Shown piece after piece: positions 35,218 through 45,287 of a stretch of 55,193 nt of DNA. The notes beneath the pieces are model-generated. The model searched no databases and was not told the DNA's origin. It was given only the letters and a program-made list of their open reading frames with translations. Position 1 is the stretch's first letter; each line of letters starts with the position of its first letter. Position numbers and translations under genes: made by a program. Source of the DNA: Aquidulcibacter paucihalophilus (GTDB lineage: Bacteria; Pseudomonadota; Alphaproteobacteria; Caulobacterales; Aquidulcibacteraceae); the NCBI RefSeq assembly GCF_002105465.1, contig NZ_NCSQ01000104.1, forward strand, positions 194 through 55,386. The letters are read 5' to 3'.

Positions 35218-36266
35218 GGCTTAGGCAATAGCGGGGCAGGCTTGGGTCGTTCCTGCGGCGGGGGCGCGACGCCAAACGCTGGCATACCTTTCGGCTGACC
35301 TGCCACCTTTGGAATTTTGGCATCAATTTTGTCCATCCAAACAAGAGCTTGTGGCCCAATATCGATCTGGGGACTAGACGAATCCAGCCGCGAAGCCACT
35401 TCCCATCGTGTGATCATGCCTCGAGCTTCTGCAAAGGCTTCATTGAGGGCGATGGGCTTGCGTAACGCGTGATTGACGAAAGCGTCACCGAAGAAGGTCC
35501 AATCATTTTCCGCTCGACACCCAAAGGACGGCTTCTCGGCGGTTGCTGCAGACATGGTGATCGTCGACTGGTTCTGCAAAACAGGCGCAAACACGCCAGA
35601 GAAGCAGGCCGACAAGATGACAAGGCGGTTCTTAATCCCCACTTCATTCAACATACCCCCTAAGCGTTCGGGCGCAATATTACCTCCCGCGCGGTCGCCA
35701 TCTCGGTACGACAAACCTGTATTCCAATGCCCATGCGTGGTGATGAATAGAGCTAGGACATCCTCCTCTTTATCCATCACCTCACCAATATGACCCAACG
35801 CCTGCGCAAGATGTTCAGGGCTCCCTTCCGGCACGACAGGGTCTTTCGCAGACCCCGCAGCCCCCGTCCCATTGGCGAGAACGATGGTACGGCCAACGGC
35901 ATCATAGCGATTGGCCAGCACGCGCGCGGCTTCTGCCGCTTCGCGACCAAAAACGGCATCACTATCCATCGCAACGGCGATCACATAGACGTCGATATTG
36001 CCTTTGCGCTGTGGCTTGATCGCCGCGAGCGCGCCGGTCATCGCCCGCGCCTGGCGTAACGCCTCAATTGGGCCATGGGGTTGATTGTCGAAGATCGAAC
36101 CCCTTTGCGCCGCCTCACGCTCGCGCCTTTCTTGAAGGACGCGCGGATTAGCGATCGGATAGCCATAGGATTGCGCGCTTGCAGACTCAGGCAAGACCAA
36201 AGGCGGGGCGAGGCAAAGAAGCAGGGCAAAGCCAATGCAAAGCCCATAACGAAACGGCGTAATCAT
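35214..36266 (-). CDS. exported C13-family caspase-like cysteine peptidase
   Basis: 350 residues with a signal peptide (YGLCIGFALLLCLAPPLVLP, cleavage near ASA-Q). The clan CD His is in LALFITTHGHWNTG and the Cys in RLVILSACFSGVFAPVL, matching legumain-like C13 and caspase-like proteins. The C-terminus ends in a Pro-rich tail. Such bacterial proteins are little characterised; this one should work in the periplasm or be surface-exposed. The gene stands alone, convergent with the Rieske gene. Confidence 0.85.
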   Translation of the reverse strand: MITPFRYGLCIGFALLLCLAPPLVLPESASAQSYGYPIANPRVLQERREREAAQRGSIFDNQPHGPIEALRQARAMTGALAAIKPQRKGNIDVYVIAVAMDSDAVFGREAAEAARVLANRYDAVGRTIVLANGTGAAGSAKDPVVPEGSPEHLAQALGHIGEVMDKEEDVLALFITTHGHWNTGLSYRDGDRAGGNIAPERLGGMLNEVGIKNRLVILSACFSGVFAPVLQNQSTITMSAATAEKPSFGCRAENDWTFFGDAFVNHALRKPIALNEAFAEARGMITRWEVASRLDSSSPQIDIGPQALVWMDKIDAKIPKVAGQPKGMPAFGVAPPPQERPKPAPLLPKP

Positions 36267-36326
36267 CGCTAAATATCAGCGCGCATTTGCGGCTCTGTCC
36301 AGCCACGGCGCGCGAATTTCGAGGAT

Positions 36327-37505
36327 TTAGGCGCGTTGAAGGCAGATGGCAGTGGCTTCACCCCCGCCAATACACAGGCTAGCGAGACCACGCTTAGCCC
36401 CACGCGCCTCCATTGCAGCGATCAAGGTCGCGATGATGCGAGAGCCCGACGAGCCAATTGGATGGCCCAAGGCACAGGCCCCACCATTCACATTCACCTT
36501 CTCATGCGGGATGCCCAAATCTTTCATGGCAATCATTGGCACAATGGCGAAAGCCTCATTGATCTCAACCAGATCAACATCCTCAACCGACCAGCCCGCT
36601 TTGGTCAGCGCCTTTTGCATGGCTTTGACGGGGGCGGTGGTGAAATAAGCAGGCTCGTGCGCATGGGCGGCACTTGAGACTATTTCGGCCAGGATTTTAA
36701 GCCCACGCGCCTCGGCCTCCGATTTTGCCATCAGAACAAGGGCGGAGGCACCATCGGAAATGGCAGAAGCATTGGCCGCGGTTACGGTACCATCCTTGGT
36801 GAAAGCGGGTTTCAGACTGGGGATTTTCTCTGGGCGTGCCTTTGCGGGCAGTTCGTCGCGATCCACCACACTTTCCCCGCCTCGGCCGCTAATGGTGACG
36901 GGGGCGATTTCGCGCGCAAATGCCCCAGAGGCAGTCGCGGCTTGCGCCCGTTTCAACGTCTCCAATGCATAGGCATCTTGGGCCTCACGGGTGAATTGAT
37001 ACTCGCCGGCCACTTGGTCGGCATAAAAGCCCATCGGCTTGCCTTCATAGGCATCTTCCAGACCATCGAGTGCCATATGGTCAAAGATCCGATCATGGCC
37101 ATATTTCATGCCGCCGCGGTGGGTCTTCATCAGATGGGGCGCGTTCGACATGCTCTCCATCCCACCCGCGATCACAATTTTGGCTTCGCCCGCCTTTATG
37201 GCATTGGCGGCCATGATCGTGGCTTGCATGCCCGAGCCGCACATCTTGTTCAGCGTAGTGGCTTCAACACCTATCGGCAGACCCGCCTTGAGGGCCGCCT
37301 GCCGCGCAGGGGCTTGGCCTTGGCCAGCAGGCAGAACATTGCCCATCAAGATCCAATCCACATCTTCGCCCGCAACGCCAGCTTCGGCCATGGCGGCCTT
37401 AACGGCGACAGCCCCCAATTCATTCGCGCTGAAGCTGCTCAATTCCCCCAACAGCCCACCCATGGGTGTACGGGCCAAACCAACGATGACGACGGGGTCC
37501 TGCAT
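36327..37505 (-). CDS. acetyl-CoA C-acetyltransferase (thiolase)
   Basis: 392 residues. Nucleophile Cys in LNKMCGSGMQATIMAANAI, His in GGACALGHPIGSSGSRI and second Cys in SLCIGGGEATAICLQ. The biosynthetic/acetoacetyl-CoA thiolase type (PhaA/AtoB-like) fits best, but it could be degradative. It is the last gene of a same-strand group with aldehyde dehydrogenase, FAD oxidoreductase and a membrane protein, 30 bases after the dehydrogenase, which suggests that the pathway ends in acyl-CoA. Confidence 0.94.
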   Translation of the reverse strand: MQDPVVIVGLARTPMGGLLGELSSFSANELGAVAVKAAMAEAGVAGEDVDWILMGNVLPAGQGQAPARQAALKAGLPIGVEATTLNKMCGSGMQATIMAANAIKAGEAKIVIAGGMESMSNAPHLMKTHRGGMKYGHDRIFDHMALDGLEDAYEGKPMGFYADQVAGEYQFTREAQDAYALETLKRAQAATASGAFAREIAPVTISGRGGESVVDRDELPAKARPEKIPSLKPAFTKDGTVTAANASAISDGASALVLMAKSEAEARGLKILAEIVSSAAHAHEPAYFTTAPVKAMQKALTKAGWSVEDVDLVEINEAFAIVPMIAMKDLGIPHEKVNVNGGACALGHPIGSSGSRIIATLIAAMEARGAKRGLASLCIGGGEATAICLQRA

Positions 37506-37535
37506 GAAGATTTCCTTAGTTAAGCGAGAGCGAAA

Positions 37536-38963
37536 TCACGTCTCTTCAGAATAAGCACTTAAGGGCGTCACGTCACCCCTATTGGCGATCAAAGCTTTCC
37601 GACGGCAGAAGCGCTGGAAGCCAGCAGGCCCCATACGTGAACCGCCCAAGCCGCTGGCCTTGAAGCTCTGCTTTTCGGCTTCGTAGAATTGGCTGGTCAA
37701 AGCTGCATCATTCAAGCTGATGGCACCGGCTTCAATCTGGCGACCAATGGCTTCGGCCTCGTCCAAAGTGCCAGCAATCACGGCCGCCGATAGGCCATAC
37801 TCGGTATCATTGGCCAGTTGGATCGCCTCTTCAACCGTATCAAACGCCATGACGGGCATAACGGGCCCAAAGGTTTCTTCGCGCATCAAGGCCATGTTGT
37901 GGTCAACATTGACCACGACGGTCGGCGCAAGCCAGTCCCCGCCCAAATGATGCTCCACAACGCCACCGGTCAGGATTTTCGCGCCCTTGGCAACTGCATC
38001 AGCCAATTGGGCTGCGATGATGTGTGCTTGCTTGCCAAAAATCATAGGCCCAATCTCGCCCACATTTCGGTCAGGCTGATTGAGGCGTGCCGCTTTCGCC
38101 GCCGTCACCAAACCTGCGACAAAATCCTCATAAAGCGGGCGGGCGACATAAATCCGCTCAATCGACTGGCACGCTTGGCCAGTCGACAAAACCGAACCGC
38201 GTAAGGCGGCCGCAACGGCTCGGTCGAGATCTGCGGTTTCTGTGATGATTAATGGGTCCTTGCCACCCAGTTCTAAGAAGGCGGGGATCAGCCTTCCTGC
38301 GGCTTGGACAGCCACTTTTTTGCCTGTGGCAACTGAACCCGTAAAGCAAATCGCGTCCACCGCATCGATCAAAGCTATGCCCGTTCCCCCATCCCCCAAC
38401 ATCAGTTGCAGAACGCCTTCTAAGGCGGGCACTTCGGCAATCGCTGCGCGTAAGGGCGAGACAAAGCGCGGCGTGACTTCCGATGGTTTGATGATCACGC
38501 TGCACCCAGCCAAAAGCGCCGGGATGGTGTCGATCATGGACAGGGTCAGCGGGAAATTCCACGGGCTGATCACGCCCACCAGCGCATAGGGCACCCATTG
38601 CGGGGCATGAGCCATGCGTGGATCAAGGCGTCCATCAGTCCAAGCTGTCGGCAGAAGATGGGGCGCTTGGGCAGCCCAACCGCCCAGACTTGCCAAAGCC
38701 CCTTCAATCTCGCGCCGCGCAATCTTGCCCCGCCCTGTATCCTCGGCAAGCGCCGTATGGATGGCCTCAAAATGGCGGGAAACGGCTGCTTGAAACGCCA
38801 AAAGTGCTTGCGCGCGCCCCTCAAGACCCAAAGCCTGCCAAGCCGTCTGTGCCCCGCGCGCGCGGGACGCGAGCGCTTGGACGGCCGCAACGTCTGCCGC
38901 CTCAATCCTAAAGTCGACTTGGCCTGTGCGTGGATTTTTGACGTCTAGGGCGCGTCTGCTCAT
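37536..38963 (-). CDS. aldehyde dehydrogenase, coniferyl-aldehyde-like group
   Basis: 475 residues. Motifs are LVGVISPWNFPLTLSMIDTI, ICFTGSVATGKKVAV, FLELGGKDPLIITE with the general base Glu, and LSTGQACQSIERIYV with catalytic Cys. The overall arrangement fits the NAD(P) aldehyde dehydrogenase superfamily, near coniferyl/benzaldehyde-type enzymes. Its start overlaps the end of the FAD oxidoreductase gene by 4 bases, so the aldehyde made by that enzyme is the probable substrate. Confidence 0.9.
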   Translation of the reverse strand: MSRRALDVKNPRTGQVDFRIEAADVAAVQALASRARGAQTAWQALGLEGRAQALLAFQAAVSRHFEAIHTALAEDTGRGKIARREIEGALASLGGWAAQAPHLLPTAWTDGRLDPRMAHAPQWVPYALVGVISPWNFPLTLSMIDTIPALLAGCSVIIKPSEVTPRFVSPLRAAIAEVPALEGVLQLMLGDGGTGIALIDAVDAICFTGSVATGKKVAVQAAGRLIPAFLELGGKDPLIITETADLDRAVAAALRGSVLSTGQACQSIERIYVARPLYEDFVAGLVTAAKAARLNQPDRNVGEIGPMIFGKQAHIIAAQLADAVAKGAKILTGGVVEHHLGGDWLAPTVVVNVDHNMALMREETFGPVMPVMAFDTVEEAIQLANDTEYGLSAAVIAGTLDEAEAIGRQIEAGAISLNDAALTSQFYEAEKQSFKASGLGGSRMGPAGFQRFCRRKALIANRGDVTPLSAYSEET

Positions 38964-40549
38964 AGGCCTAATACCCCGGGATTCATGCGATGATCTGGAT
39001 CAAGATGGGTCTTGATCGCCTTAAGAAGCGCCCAGGCGACTGGCTCACGGGTTTGGGCATAGCGATAGGTGCGCCCGATTTGGAAGTGGGCTGCCCCGAA
39101 ACGCTCAAAGATATCGAGTATTTTGCCCCGCACTTCATCTACCAAGGCCGCGTTAGTGGCATTGGCGGGCAGCTTGGGCACTTTGGCCAAGTAGGACGGT
39201 TCGAGCGTCGTCTCATGAATGCCATAGCGCGCATCTGGCCAGAAGAAGACGGGCTCAATCAAAAAGCCATTGGTGCTAATGGTCGTCACCAAATAGCCAC
39301 TTGTCATGCCGCGTGCTTCAAAATCCTTGCCGTAAGAAGCAAACAAATCATCCAAAGCCTGCCAGCAAGGCTCACCCTGTGACAGCGGCACAATGCCATG
39401 GATCGGCACCCAGCGTTCGCCGTCTGGACCCAGAACATTATTGAGCGGGGTAAAGGGTGCAGCGCGCATCGCTTTGGGGATGGTGTTTTCGATTTCCCGC
39501 CCGCCATGGTTTTTCACGAGCTCGCGCAAAGCGCGGGCTGCATCCTCGACTTGGGCAGCCGATGCGCCTTCGGTGATCAGATGCAAGGTAAAGCCCGCAT
39601 CATCCATAAAGCCACGGCCTGCGAGGGCCATTCGCGCGCCTTGCTTGACCCCTTCAAACATATTTTTCTGCGCGCCAATGACTGCGGCAAGGGTTTTTAC
39701 GTCCTGCAATAAACTGGCGCGACGCATACGGATTTTCGCGAGATTGGGGTCAAAGGCACAGACTTCGCTGGCTAAATTGGTGCGCGCAACTGCAGCTGTG
39801 GCGCGTGCTGTTGCAGCTAAATCCGGCATTGCAAAGCTTAAGTGCGCTTCGTGGGCAGGCGAAGGGATCAGCCGTAAGGTGACTTCGGCCTTAATGCCTA
39901 GCGCACCGCAATCGCCGCAGAACAGGCCGGTTAAGTCCGGCCCATAATGTTTGAAGAACGGGCTGCCACCAGTCGTCCCTGCACTGCCGGTCCGCAAGAT
40001 GCTGCCATCGGCCAAGACCACGGTCAGACAGGTAACGCTTTCTGAAGTTGTGCCCCAAATGCCCGCCCCAAAAAAGGCGTTCAATTGCGACAGGCCGCCA
40101 CCAATCGTTGAACTGATGCCCGACAGTGGCCCCCAAAACGGGGTGCGCAGCCCGTGTGGGGCTAGGGCGGCTTGCACGGATGCCCAAGTTGCCCCTGCCT
40201 GCACTGTCACCAACATGTCTTCAGGACTGACCGAGATGACCTGATCCATGCGCCGCATATCGATGACGACGGCTCCGGCCTGATCGGTGACATAGCCAGA
40301 GGTATAGCTCATGCCGCCGCCACGCGGCACGATGATGGCCCCGGCTTGATGGGCAGCTTCCAAAACTTGCGACAATTCCTCGGTGGTGGCAGGCGCGACA
40401 ACCATGCCTGCGACACCACCTTGGCTGAAAACATCCTCACTCATCGCGCGGCGGGTATCCTCGTCGCATGAGACATGTTCTGCCCCAATCAGCTGAGCCA
40501 GACGGTTGGCAAGAGCCAAGATTGTTGGAGCTGGTTCAACCATGATCAA
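38960..40549 (-). CDS. FAD-binding oxidoreductase, GlcD/vanillyl-alcohol oxidase type
   Basis: 529 residues. The PCMH FAD domain has IIVPRGGGMSYTSGYVTDQAG and SSTIGGGLSQLNAFFGAG; the C-terminal region (HFQIGRTYRYAQTREPVAW, LDPDHRMNPGVLGL) is of the FAD-linked oxidase C type (as in GlcD, D-lactate dehydrogenase and 4-cresol/vanillyl-alcohol enzymes). Substrate likely an alcohol or hydroxy acid. It is followed with 4-base overlap by an aldehyde dehydrogenase, so an alcohol-to-acid pathway is plausible. Confidence 0.87.
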   Translation of the reverse strand: MIMVEPAPTILALANRLAQLIGAEHVSCDEDTRRAMSEDVFSQGGVAGMVVAPATTEELSQVLEAAHQAGAIIVPRGGGMSYTSGYVTDQAGAVVIDMRRMDQVISVSPEDMLVTVQAGATWASVQAALAPHGLRTPFWGPLSGISSTIGGGLSQLNAFFGAGIWGTTSESVTCLTVVLADGSILRTGSAGTTGGSPFFKHYGPDLTGLFCGDCGALGIKAEVTLRLIPSPAHEAHLSFAMPDLAATARATAAVARTNLASEVCAFDPNLAKIRMRRASLLQDVKTLAAVIGAQKNMFEGVKQGARMALAGRGFMDDAGFTLHLITEGASAAQVEDAARALRELVKNHGGREIENTIPKAMRAAPFTPLNNVLGPDGERWVPIHGIVPLSQGEPCWQALDDLFASYGKDFEARGMTSGYLVTTISTNGFLIEPVFFWPDARYGIHETTLEPSYLAKVPKLPANATNAALVDEVRGKILDIFERFGAAHFQIGRTYRYAQTREPVAWALLKAIKTHLDPDHRMNPGVLGL

Positions 40550-40555
40550 GATCCT

Positions 40556-41212
40556 TTAAAGCGGTTTAGCTAAGCCCAAAAACGCCGCACCGAGCAATAG
40601 AAGCCAAATGGTGACGACCAGCGGGCGACTTTCATCCAAAGCGCGCGCAATCTCTTGATCGACCTCAGGGCTCGCGCCTTCTTGCACAAGACGTCCAAAG
40701 GCGGGACCAAAGCGAACCAATGCCCGACGGATCAACAAGCCGCACAGGATGGTGGCAGCAAGGATGGCGCATTTGGCCTTCAGAAAAAGTGGTAAGGCTG
40801 GTGCTTGTGGCCAGAGGTTCAAAGCGAGAATGGCTAAGACGACGATCACAGCCCAGCGAATGGCAAGGTCGGCTTGGCGCGCGAGCGACGTTGGCCCGAG
40901 GTGTCGCACGTGCAGCACCCATGCGAGAACGAGCCAGATCAGGCCAAAGGTCCAAATCAAAGCAAGGCTGAGCGGCCCCAAGATCAACCAACCCTTGAGC
41001 GAGGCCAAGGTCAGCCCTGTTGGCAGGGTCAAGATCATCGCCGTGCGCGGGGCCATATCGACCTGCGCCAAAACTTGTGCCGCCGCGATGCGTGCTGCTG
41101 CCGATTGCTTGGGATTGGTTAGAATGGTGGAACTATAAAACACGCCCAAGTCGCCGCCGAGCCAATAGACGAAGACGAGAAGATGCAAGAGCGTGAAAAG
41201 GGCTAAGTCCAC
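40556..41212 (-). CDS. integral membrane protein
   Basis: 218 residues, start GTG at 41212. About five to six hydrophobic segments (FTLLHLLVFVYWLGGDLGVF, LSLALIWTFGLIWLVLAWVL, AVIVVLAILALNLW, VVTIWLLLLGAAFLG). The YWLGGDLGVFY start resembles CopD-like membrane proteins that bind haem or copper, but this is not certain. As first gene of the FAD oxidoreductase-dehydrogenase-thiolase unit (6-base gap), it could be an electron acceptor or uptake partner. Function unknown. Confidence 0.75.
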   Translation of the reverse strand: MDLALFTLLHLLVFVYWLGGDLGVFYSSTILTNPKQSAAARIAAAQVLAQVDMAPRTAMILTLPTGLTLASLKGWLILGPLSLALIWTFGLIWLVLAWVLHVRHLGPTSLARQADLAIRWAVIVVLAILALNLWPQAPALPLFLKAKCAILAATILCGLLIRRALVRFGPAFGRLVQEGASPEVDQEIARALDESRPLVVTIWLLLLGAAFLGLAKPL

Positions 41213-41232
41213 TTCAGTGCCGATCCGTTCAA

Positions 41233-41250
41233 ATGATATATTTCTATATC
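41233..41250. promoter_or_regulatory. AT-rich palindrome, operator candidate
   Basis: Inverted arms TGATATA and TATATCA separated by TTTC lie 21-38 bases upstream of the membrane-protein start, in an otherwise short gap after accD. The position and dyad symmetry fit an operator for the catabolic operon, perhaps of MarR type. No regulator gene is adjacent. Confidence 0.45.
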
Positions 41251-41277
41251 AATTAATTGGATGCGTTCGCAAGCGAA

Positions 41278-42120
41278 TTAAGCCCGCAAGAGGCCCAAGA
41301 TGCGCGCCAAAGTCGATTTCAGCTCGCGCCGATCCACGACGATGTCGACCATGCCATGCTCAAGCAGATATTCAGAGCGCTGGAAGCCCGGTGGCAATTT
41401 CTGGCGGATGGTTTGTTCGATAACGCGTTGTCCGGCAAAGCCGATCAAGGCTCCGGGCTCTGCGATATGAATATCGCCCAACATCGCATAGCTGGCGGTC
41501 ACGCCCCCAGTGGTGGGGTCGGTCAAAACCACGATGTAAGGCAGGCCAGCCCGGCGCAATTGGTCGATGGCCAGAGTGGTGCGCGGCATCTGCATCAGGG
41601 ACAAAATCCCCTCTTGCATGCGGGCACCCCCTGCTGCGGTAAAGCAGATCAACGGGCATTTGCGGTCGAGTGCTTCTTGAGCAGCTTTGATAAAGGCTTC
41701 GCCCGCGGCCATCCCCAGCGAGCCCCCCATGAAGTTGAAGTCTTGCACCAAGGCCACGGTGTAATTGCCACCAACCTTGCCATAGCCTATGGCCATGGCA
41801 TCATCGCGGCCTGTCTTGGCGCGTGCGTCTTTCAGGCGATCGACATAGCGCTTGTCGTCTTTGAATTTCAGCGGGTCTTCCACCACTTTGGGCGTGTCGA
41901 CTGCCAGCCAGCTTTCGCCGTCAAACAAATAACGGAAGCGGAGCTCGGGCCCAATCCGCATGTGACGGCCCGAAGGCGTCACCCATTGGCTGTTTTCCAG
42001 ATCAACCCGATAGAGCATTTCGCCACTATCGGGGTCCTTGACCCACAAATTGTCGGGCGTTTCCCGCTTTTGCAGAAGCTTATTGATGCCCGGACGGATA
42101 CGGTCGATCCAGCTATTCAT
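41278..42120 (-). CDS. accD: acetyl-CoA carboxylase carboxyltransferase subunit beta
   Basis: 280 residues from the ATG at 42120. AccD with AccA transfers CO2 from carboxybiotin to acetyl-CoA, the first step of fatty acid synthesis. Catalytic-core motifs are [58 protein letters not shown] and [20 protein letters not shown]. The N-terminal four-cysteine zinc finger of the E. coli protein is absent here: the region [16 protein letters not shown] has none of the Cys. It follows trpA by 11 bases, the usual alphaproteobacterial order. Confidence 0.96.
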   Translation of the reverse strand: MNSWIDRIRPGINKLLQKRETPDNLWVKDPDSGEMLYRVDLENSQWVTPSGRHMRIGPELRFRYLFDGESWLAVDTPKVVEDPLKFKDDKRYVDRLKDARAKTGRDDAMAIGYGKVGGNYTVALVQDFNFMGGSLGMAAGEAFIKAAQEALDRKCPLICFTAAGGARMQEGILSLMQMPRTTLAIDQLRRAGLPYIVVLTDPTTGGVTASYAMLGDIHIAEPGALIGFAGQRVIEQTIRQKLPPGFQRSEYLLEHGMVDIVVDRRELKSTLARILGLLRA

Positions 42121-42131
42121 GCATGTGGCTC

Positions 42132-42947
42132 CTAGCGGGCTTGCGCAATGGCTTGCGACAAGGACTGACAAAACAAAGCTGCAGCCATAGCAGCATCGCC
42201 ACCAGTTTCGTGTGCACTGGCGATCACGTCAACCAGCGCAGAGCCAACCACCACGCCATCTGCGATTTTGGCGGTGCGTGCGGCAGCCTCAGGCGTCTTG
42301 ATCCCAAAGCCGACGGCAACCGGCAGGCCTGAAGCCTGACGCACTTCCGCGACGGCTTCAGCAATATCAGCAGTCTCGATCGCCTTGTCACCCGTAATGC
42401 CCGCAACGGAGACATAATAGACAAAGCCGCTGACGCCCGCGACGACCGCCGGTAAGCGCTTGGCGTCGGTTGTCGGTGTCGCCAAACGGATCAAGGCAAG
42501 ATCGCTAGCCTGCATGGCGGCGCGCAGCTCTGCATCCTCCTCAGGCGGGGCGTCGACGATGATCGCACCATCAATGCCCACGTCGGCAGCATGGCGTGCA
42601 AAAGCATCATAGCCCATGGTCTCAACGGGATTGAGATAACCCATCACGATCAGAGGCGTTTCAGGATGCTTCTGGCGAAATTGGGCAACCAAGGCCATGG
42701 TCTTGCGCAAAGTGGTGCCATTTTTCAAAGCGCGAATCCCAGCACGCTGGATCGAAGGGCCATCGGCCATCGGGTCGGTAAAGGGAAAGCCCAGCTCAAT
42801 CACATCCACACCCGCCTTTGGCAAGGCGTCGAGAATGGCAGCACAAACTTCTAGCGAGGGATCACCGGCCATCACATAGGCAACCAATGCGGCCCGATTT
42901 TCGGCTTTGGCGCGGGCAAAAGCGTTCGAAAGACGTCCGACTGGCAT
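42132..42947 (-). CDS. trpA: tryptophan synthase alpha subunit
   Basis: 271 residues. TrpA releases indole from indole-3-glycerol phosphate and passes it to TrpB. Catalytic Glu lies in [20 protein letters not shown], and the phosphate-binding and loop segments [17 protein letters not shown] and [11 protein letters not shown] follow. Its start codon overlaps the trpB end by one base. It is part of trpF-trpB-trpA-accD. Confidence 0.97.
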   Translation of the reverse strand: MPVGRLSNAFARAKAENRAALVAYVMAGDPSLEVCAAILDALPKAGVDVIELGFPFTDPMADGPSIQRAGIRALKNGTTLRKTMALVAQFRQKHPETPLIVMGYLNPVETMGYDAFARHAADVGIDGAIIVDAPPEEDAELRAAMQASDLALIRLATPTTDAKRLPAVVAGVSGFVYYVSVAGITGDKAIETADIAEAVAEVRQASGLPVAVGFGIKTPEAAARTAKIADGVVVGSALVDVIASAHETGGDAAMAAALFCQSLSQAIAQAR

Positions 42948-44158
42948 TAGATTTTCGCCCCTAAAGCATTGGCAATGGTGAAAATGTCTTTGTCGCCACG
43001 GCCACAGAGGTTCATCACGACAATCCCGCCTTTCCCAACATCCTTGGCGATCTCACCCACCCGGGCCAAAGCATGCGATGGCTCCAAAGCGGGCAGAATG
43101 CCCTCCAAGCGGGCGCAGAGTTGGAAGGCTTCCAGCGCCTCATCGTCCGTGGCCGACAAATAGGTCGCCCGGCCCGTGTCTTTCAAAAACGCATGCTCGG
43201 GCCCAACACCTGGATAGTCGAGGCCTGCCGAGATGGAGTGCGCGTCGATGATTTGGCCATCGTCATTTTGCAACAGATAGGTACGATTCCCATGCAAAAC
43301 GCCGGGGCGGCCGCCTGTCAAAGCGGCCGCATGGAGGCCTGTTTCAATGCCATGGCCTGCCGCTTCCACACCATAAATCTTCACACTTTCGTCTTCGAGG
43401 AAGGGGTGGAATAGACCAATCGCGTTCGAGCCCCCACCAATGCAAGCCACCAAAGCATCGGGCAGACGACCTTCGCGTTCCAGCATTTGCTGCTTGGTTT
43501 CCCGGCCAATAACCGATTGGAAGTCACGCACCAATTGGGGATAGGGATGTGGGCCTGCGACCGTGCCGATGATGTAGAAGGTATCCTTCACATTGGTGAC
43601 CCAATCGCGCAGGGCTTCGTTCATGGCGTCCTTAAGCGTCGCCGTTCCAGCATCCACGGGGCGGACTTCTGCCCCCAACAGCTTCATTCGGAACACATTG
43701 GGGCTTTGCCGCTCAACGTCCGTCGCGCCCATATAGACGATACAAGGCAGACCAAAGCGGGCGCAAACCGTCGCTGTGGCTACGCCATGTTGGCCCGCAC
43801 CGGTTTCGGCAATGATACGCGTCTTACCCATACGCATGGCCAAGAAAATCTGGCCCATACAATTATTGATCTTGTGGGCACCAGTATGATTCAGCTCATC
43901 GCGCTTGAAATAGATTTTTGCGCCACCGAAATGCTCGGTCAAACGCTCAGCGAAATAAAGTGGGCTTGGTCGGCCGACATAGTCGCGCAAGAAAATGTCT
44001 AAGGTTTCCTGAAAGCTTGGATCGGCTTTGGCCTCTTCATAGGCCTGCTGTAGCGCCAAGATGTTGGGCATCAGGGTTTCAGCGACAAAGCGACCGCCAA
44101 ATTGGCCAAAGCGGCCTTGCGCGTCGGGATAAGAACCCCAGGAATTACGTGCGTCCAT
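42947..44158 (-). CDS. trpB: tryptophan synthase beta subunit
   Basis: 403 residues. TrpB joins indole and serine with PLP. The PLP Lys is in [18 protein letters not shown]; the phosphate loop is [16 protein letters not shown]; and the Glu region is [17 protein letters not shown]. It lies between trpF and trpA. Identification is secure. Confidence 0.98.
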   Translation of the reverse strand: MDARNSWGSYPDAQGRFGQFGGRFVAETLMPNILALQQAYEEAKADPSFQETLDIFLRDYVGRPSPLYFAERLTEHFGGAKIYFKRDELNHTGAHKINNCMGQIFLAMRMGKTRIIAETGAGQHGVATATVCARFGLPCIVYMGATDVERQSPNVFRMKLLGAEVRPVDAGTATLKDAMNEALRDWVTNVKDTFYIIGTVAGPHPYPQLVRDFQSVIGRETKQQMLEREGRLPDALVACIGGGSNAIGLFHPFLEDESVKIYGVEAAGHGIETGLHAAALTGGRPGVLHGNRTYLLQNDDGQIIDAHSISAGLDYPGVGPEHAFLKDTGRATYLSATDDEALEAFQLCARLEGILPALEPSHALARVGEIAKDVGKGGIVVMNLCGRGDKDIFTIANALGAKI

Positions 44159-44177
44159 CTTGTTTAGTGATCCATTC

Positions 44178-44816
44178 TCAGTCGTTCAAAGCTTGCATAA
44201 AGCTCGCGATCCGCGTGATATCCTTTAGGCCGGGTGCGGCCTCAACACCAGAGGAGACATCCACCAAAGGTGCACCGGTTTGCCGTACCGCCGCTGCGAC
44301 ATTCTCTGGATTTAAGCCGCCCGACAAAAACCAAGGCACAGGACATTGGAAGCCCTGTAAAATCCTCCAGTCAAAGACATGGCCTAGGCCCCCGGGGCGA
44401 TCGGAACCTTTCGGGGCCTTGGCGTCAAACAGGACATAATCGACGACACCAAGATAGGGCTTAATCTGCTCTAGGTCCTGGCGCTCAGAAATGCCAAACG
44501 CCCGAATGATGCCAACGCCACGCGCCTTAATGGCCGCACAACGCTCTGGGCTCTCTTTGCCCTGCACTTGCAGAAAATCTGGGCCAAGCTCTGCCAGTAT
44601 CTGATTTACCAAGGCATCATCAGGGTCCACAACAACCGATACCGTACGCGCCATACCGGCCGCCATTTTCGCCAGAGGTTTAGCCTCAGCTGGCAGGATA
44701 TGGCGCGGGCTTTTCGGAAAGGTCACAAAGCCGATGAAAGCAGCGCCATGAGCCAAAGCTTCGGCCACCGTTTGGCGGTCAGACAATCCACAGATTTTGG
44801 CTTCGGCAAGGCGCAT
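44178..44816 (-). CDS. trpF: phosphoribosylanthranilate isomerase
   Basis: 212 residues. TrpF isomerises phosphoribosylanthranilate in tryptophan synthesis. The catalytic Cys is in [12 protein letters not shown] and the Asp in [32 protein letters not shown] is the phosphate-binding loop. It is followed by trpB after 19 bases. The 66-base gap to mscL shows no leader-peptide attenuator. Confidence 0.95.
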   Translation of the reverse strand: MRLAEAKICGLSDRQTVAEALAHGAAFIGFVTFPKSPRHILPAEAKPLAKMAAGMARTVSVVVDPDDALVNQILAELGPDFLQVQGKESPERCAAIKARGVGIIRAFGISERQDLEQIKPYLGVVDYVLFDAKAPKGSDRPGGLGHVFDWRILQGFQCPVPWFLSGGLNPENVAAAVRQTGAPLVDVSSGVEAAPGLKDITRIASFMQALND

Positions 44817-44882
44817 GCTTGCTCATGTAGAGCGTTCAGCCCCAAAGCAAAAGCGCGCACTGCGGCAAATGGGCGTTCGACC

Positions 44883-45287
44883 TCAGCTTTGCTTTTTAAG
44901 CAGATCACGAATCTCGGCCAAAAGCTCTTCTTGGGTTGGACCTGCCGAGGCCGCGGGGGCAGGCGCAGGCGCGCGCACGCGATTATAGGACTTAACCACT
45001 AAGAACAGCACAAACCCGACAATGATAAAATTCAAGCCCGCCGCCAGAACATCGCCATAACCTATGGCTACTTCTGCCTTTTTGGCGGCTTCGTCTGCGG
45101 CTTGCAACACGATCTTCATGCCCGCCAGATCAACACCGCCGGTCAAAAGGCCCACGACCGGCATAATCACCTTGTCAACAAAAGCCGATACAATTTTGCC
45201 GAATGCGGCGCCGATGACCACACCGACGGCAAGGTCGACGACATTGCCGCCCGAGATAAAGGCTTTGAACTCATCAGCGAGGCTCAT
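44883..45287 (-). CDS. mscL: large-conductance mechanosensitive channel
   Basis: 134 residues. MscL opens at high membrane tension to release solutes during osmotic downshock. TM1 is VVDLAVGVVIGAAFGKIVSAFVDK with the GxVxD...GxVIGxAFG pattern, and TM2 is VLAAGLNFIIVGFVLFLVVK. The C-terminal helix (EELLAEIRDLLKKQS) is typical. It sits between ihfB and trpF, where lapA (DUF1049) is often found in other alphaproteobacteria. Confidence 0.96.
   Translation of the reverse strand: MSLADEFKAFISGGNVVDLAVGVVIGAAFGKIVSAFVDKVIMPVVGLLTGGVDLAGMKIVLQAADEAAKKAEVAIGYGDVLAAGLNFIIVGFVLFLVVKSYNRVRAPAPAPAASAGPTQEELLAEIRDLLKKQS

Noticed and set aside
44817..44882. trp leader attenuator
   Set aside because: The 66-base gap has no Trp-rich leader peptide or competing hairpins.
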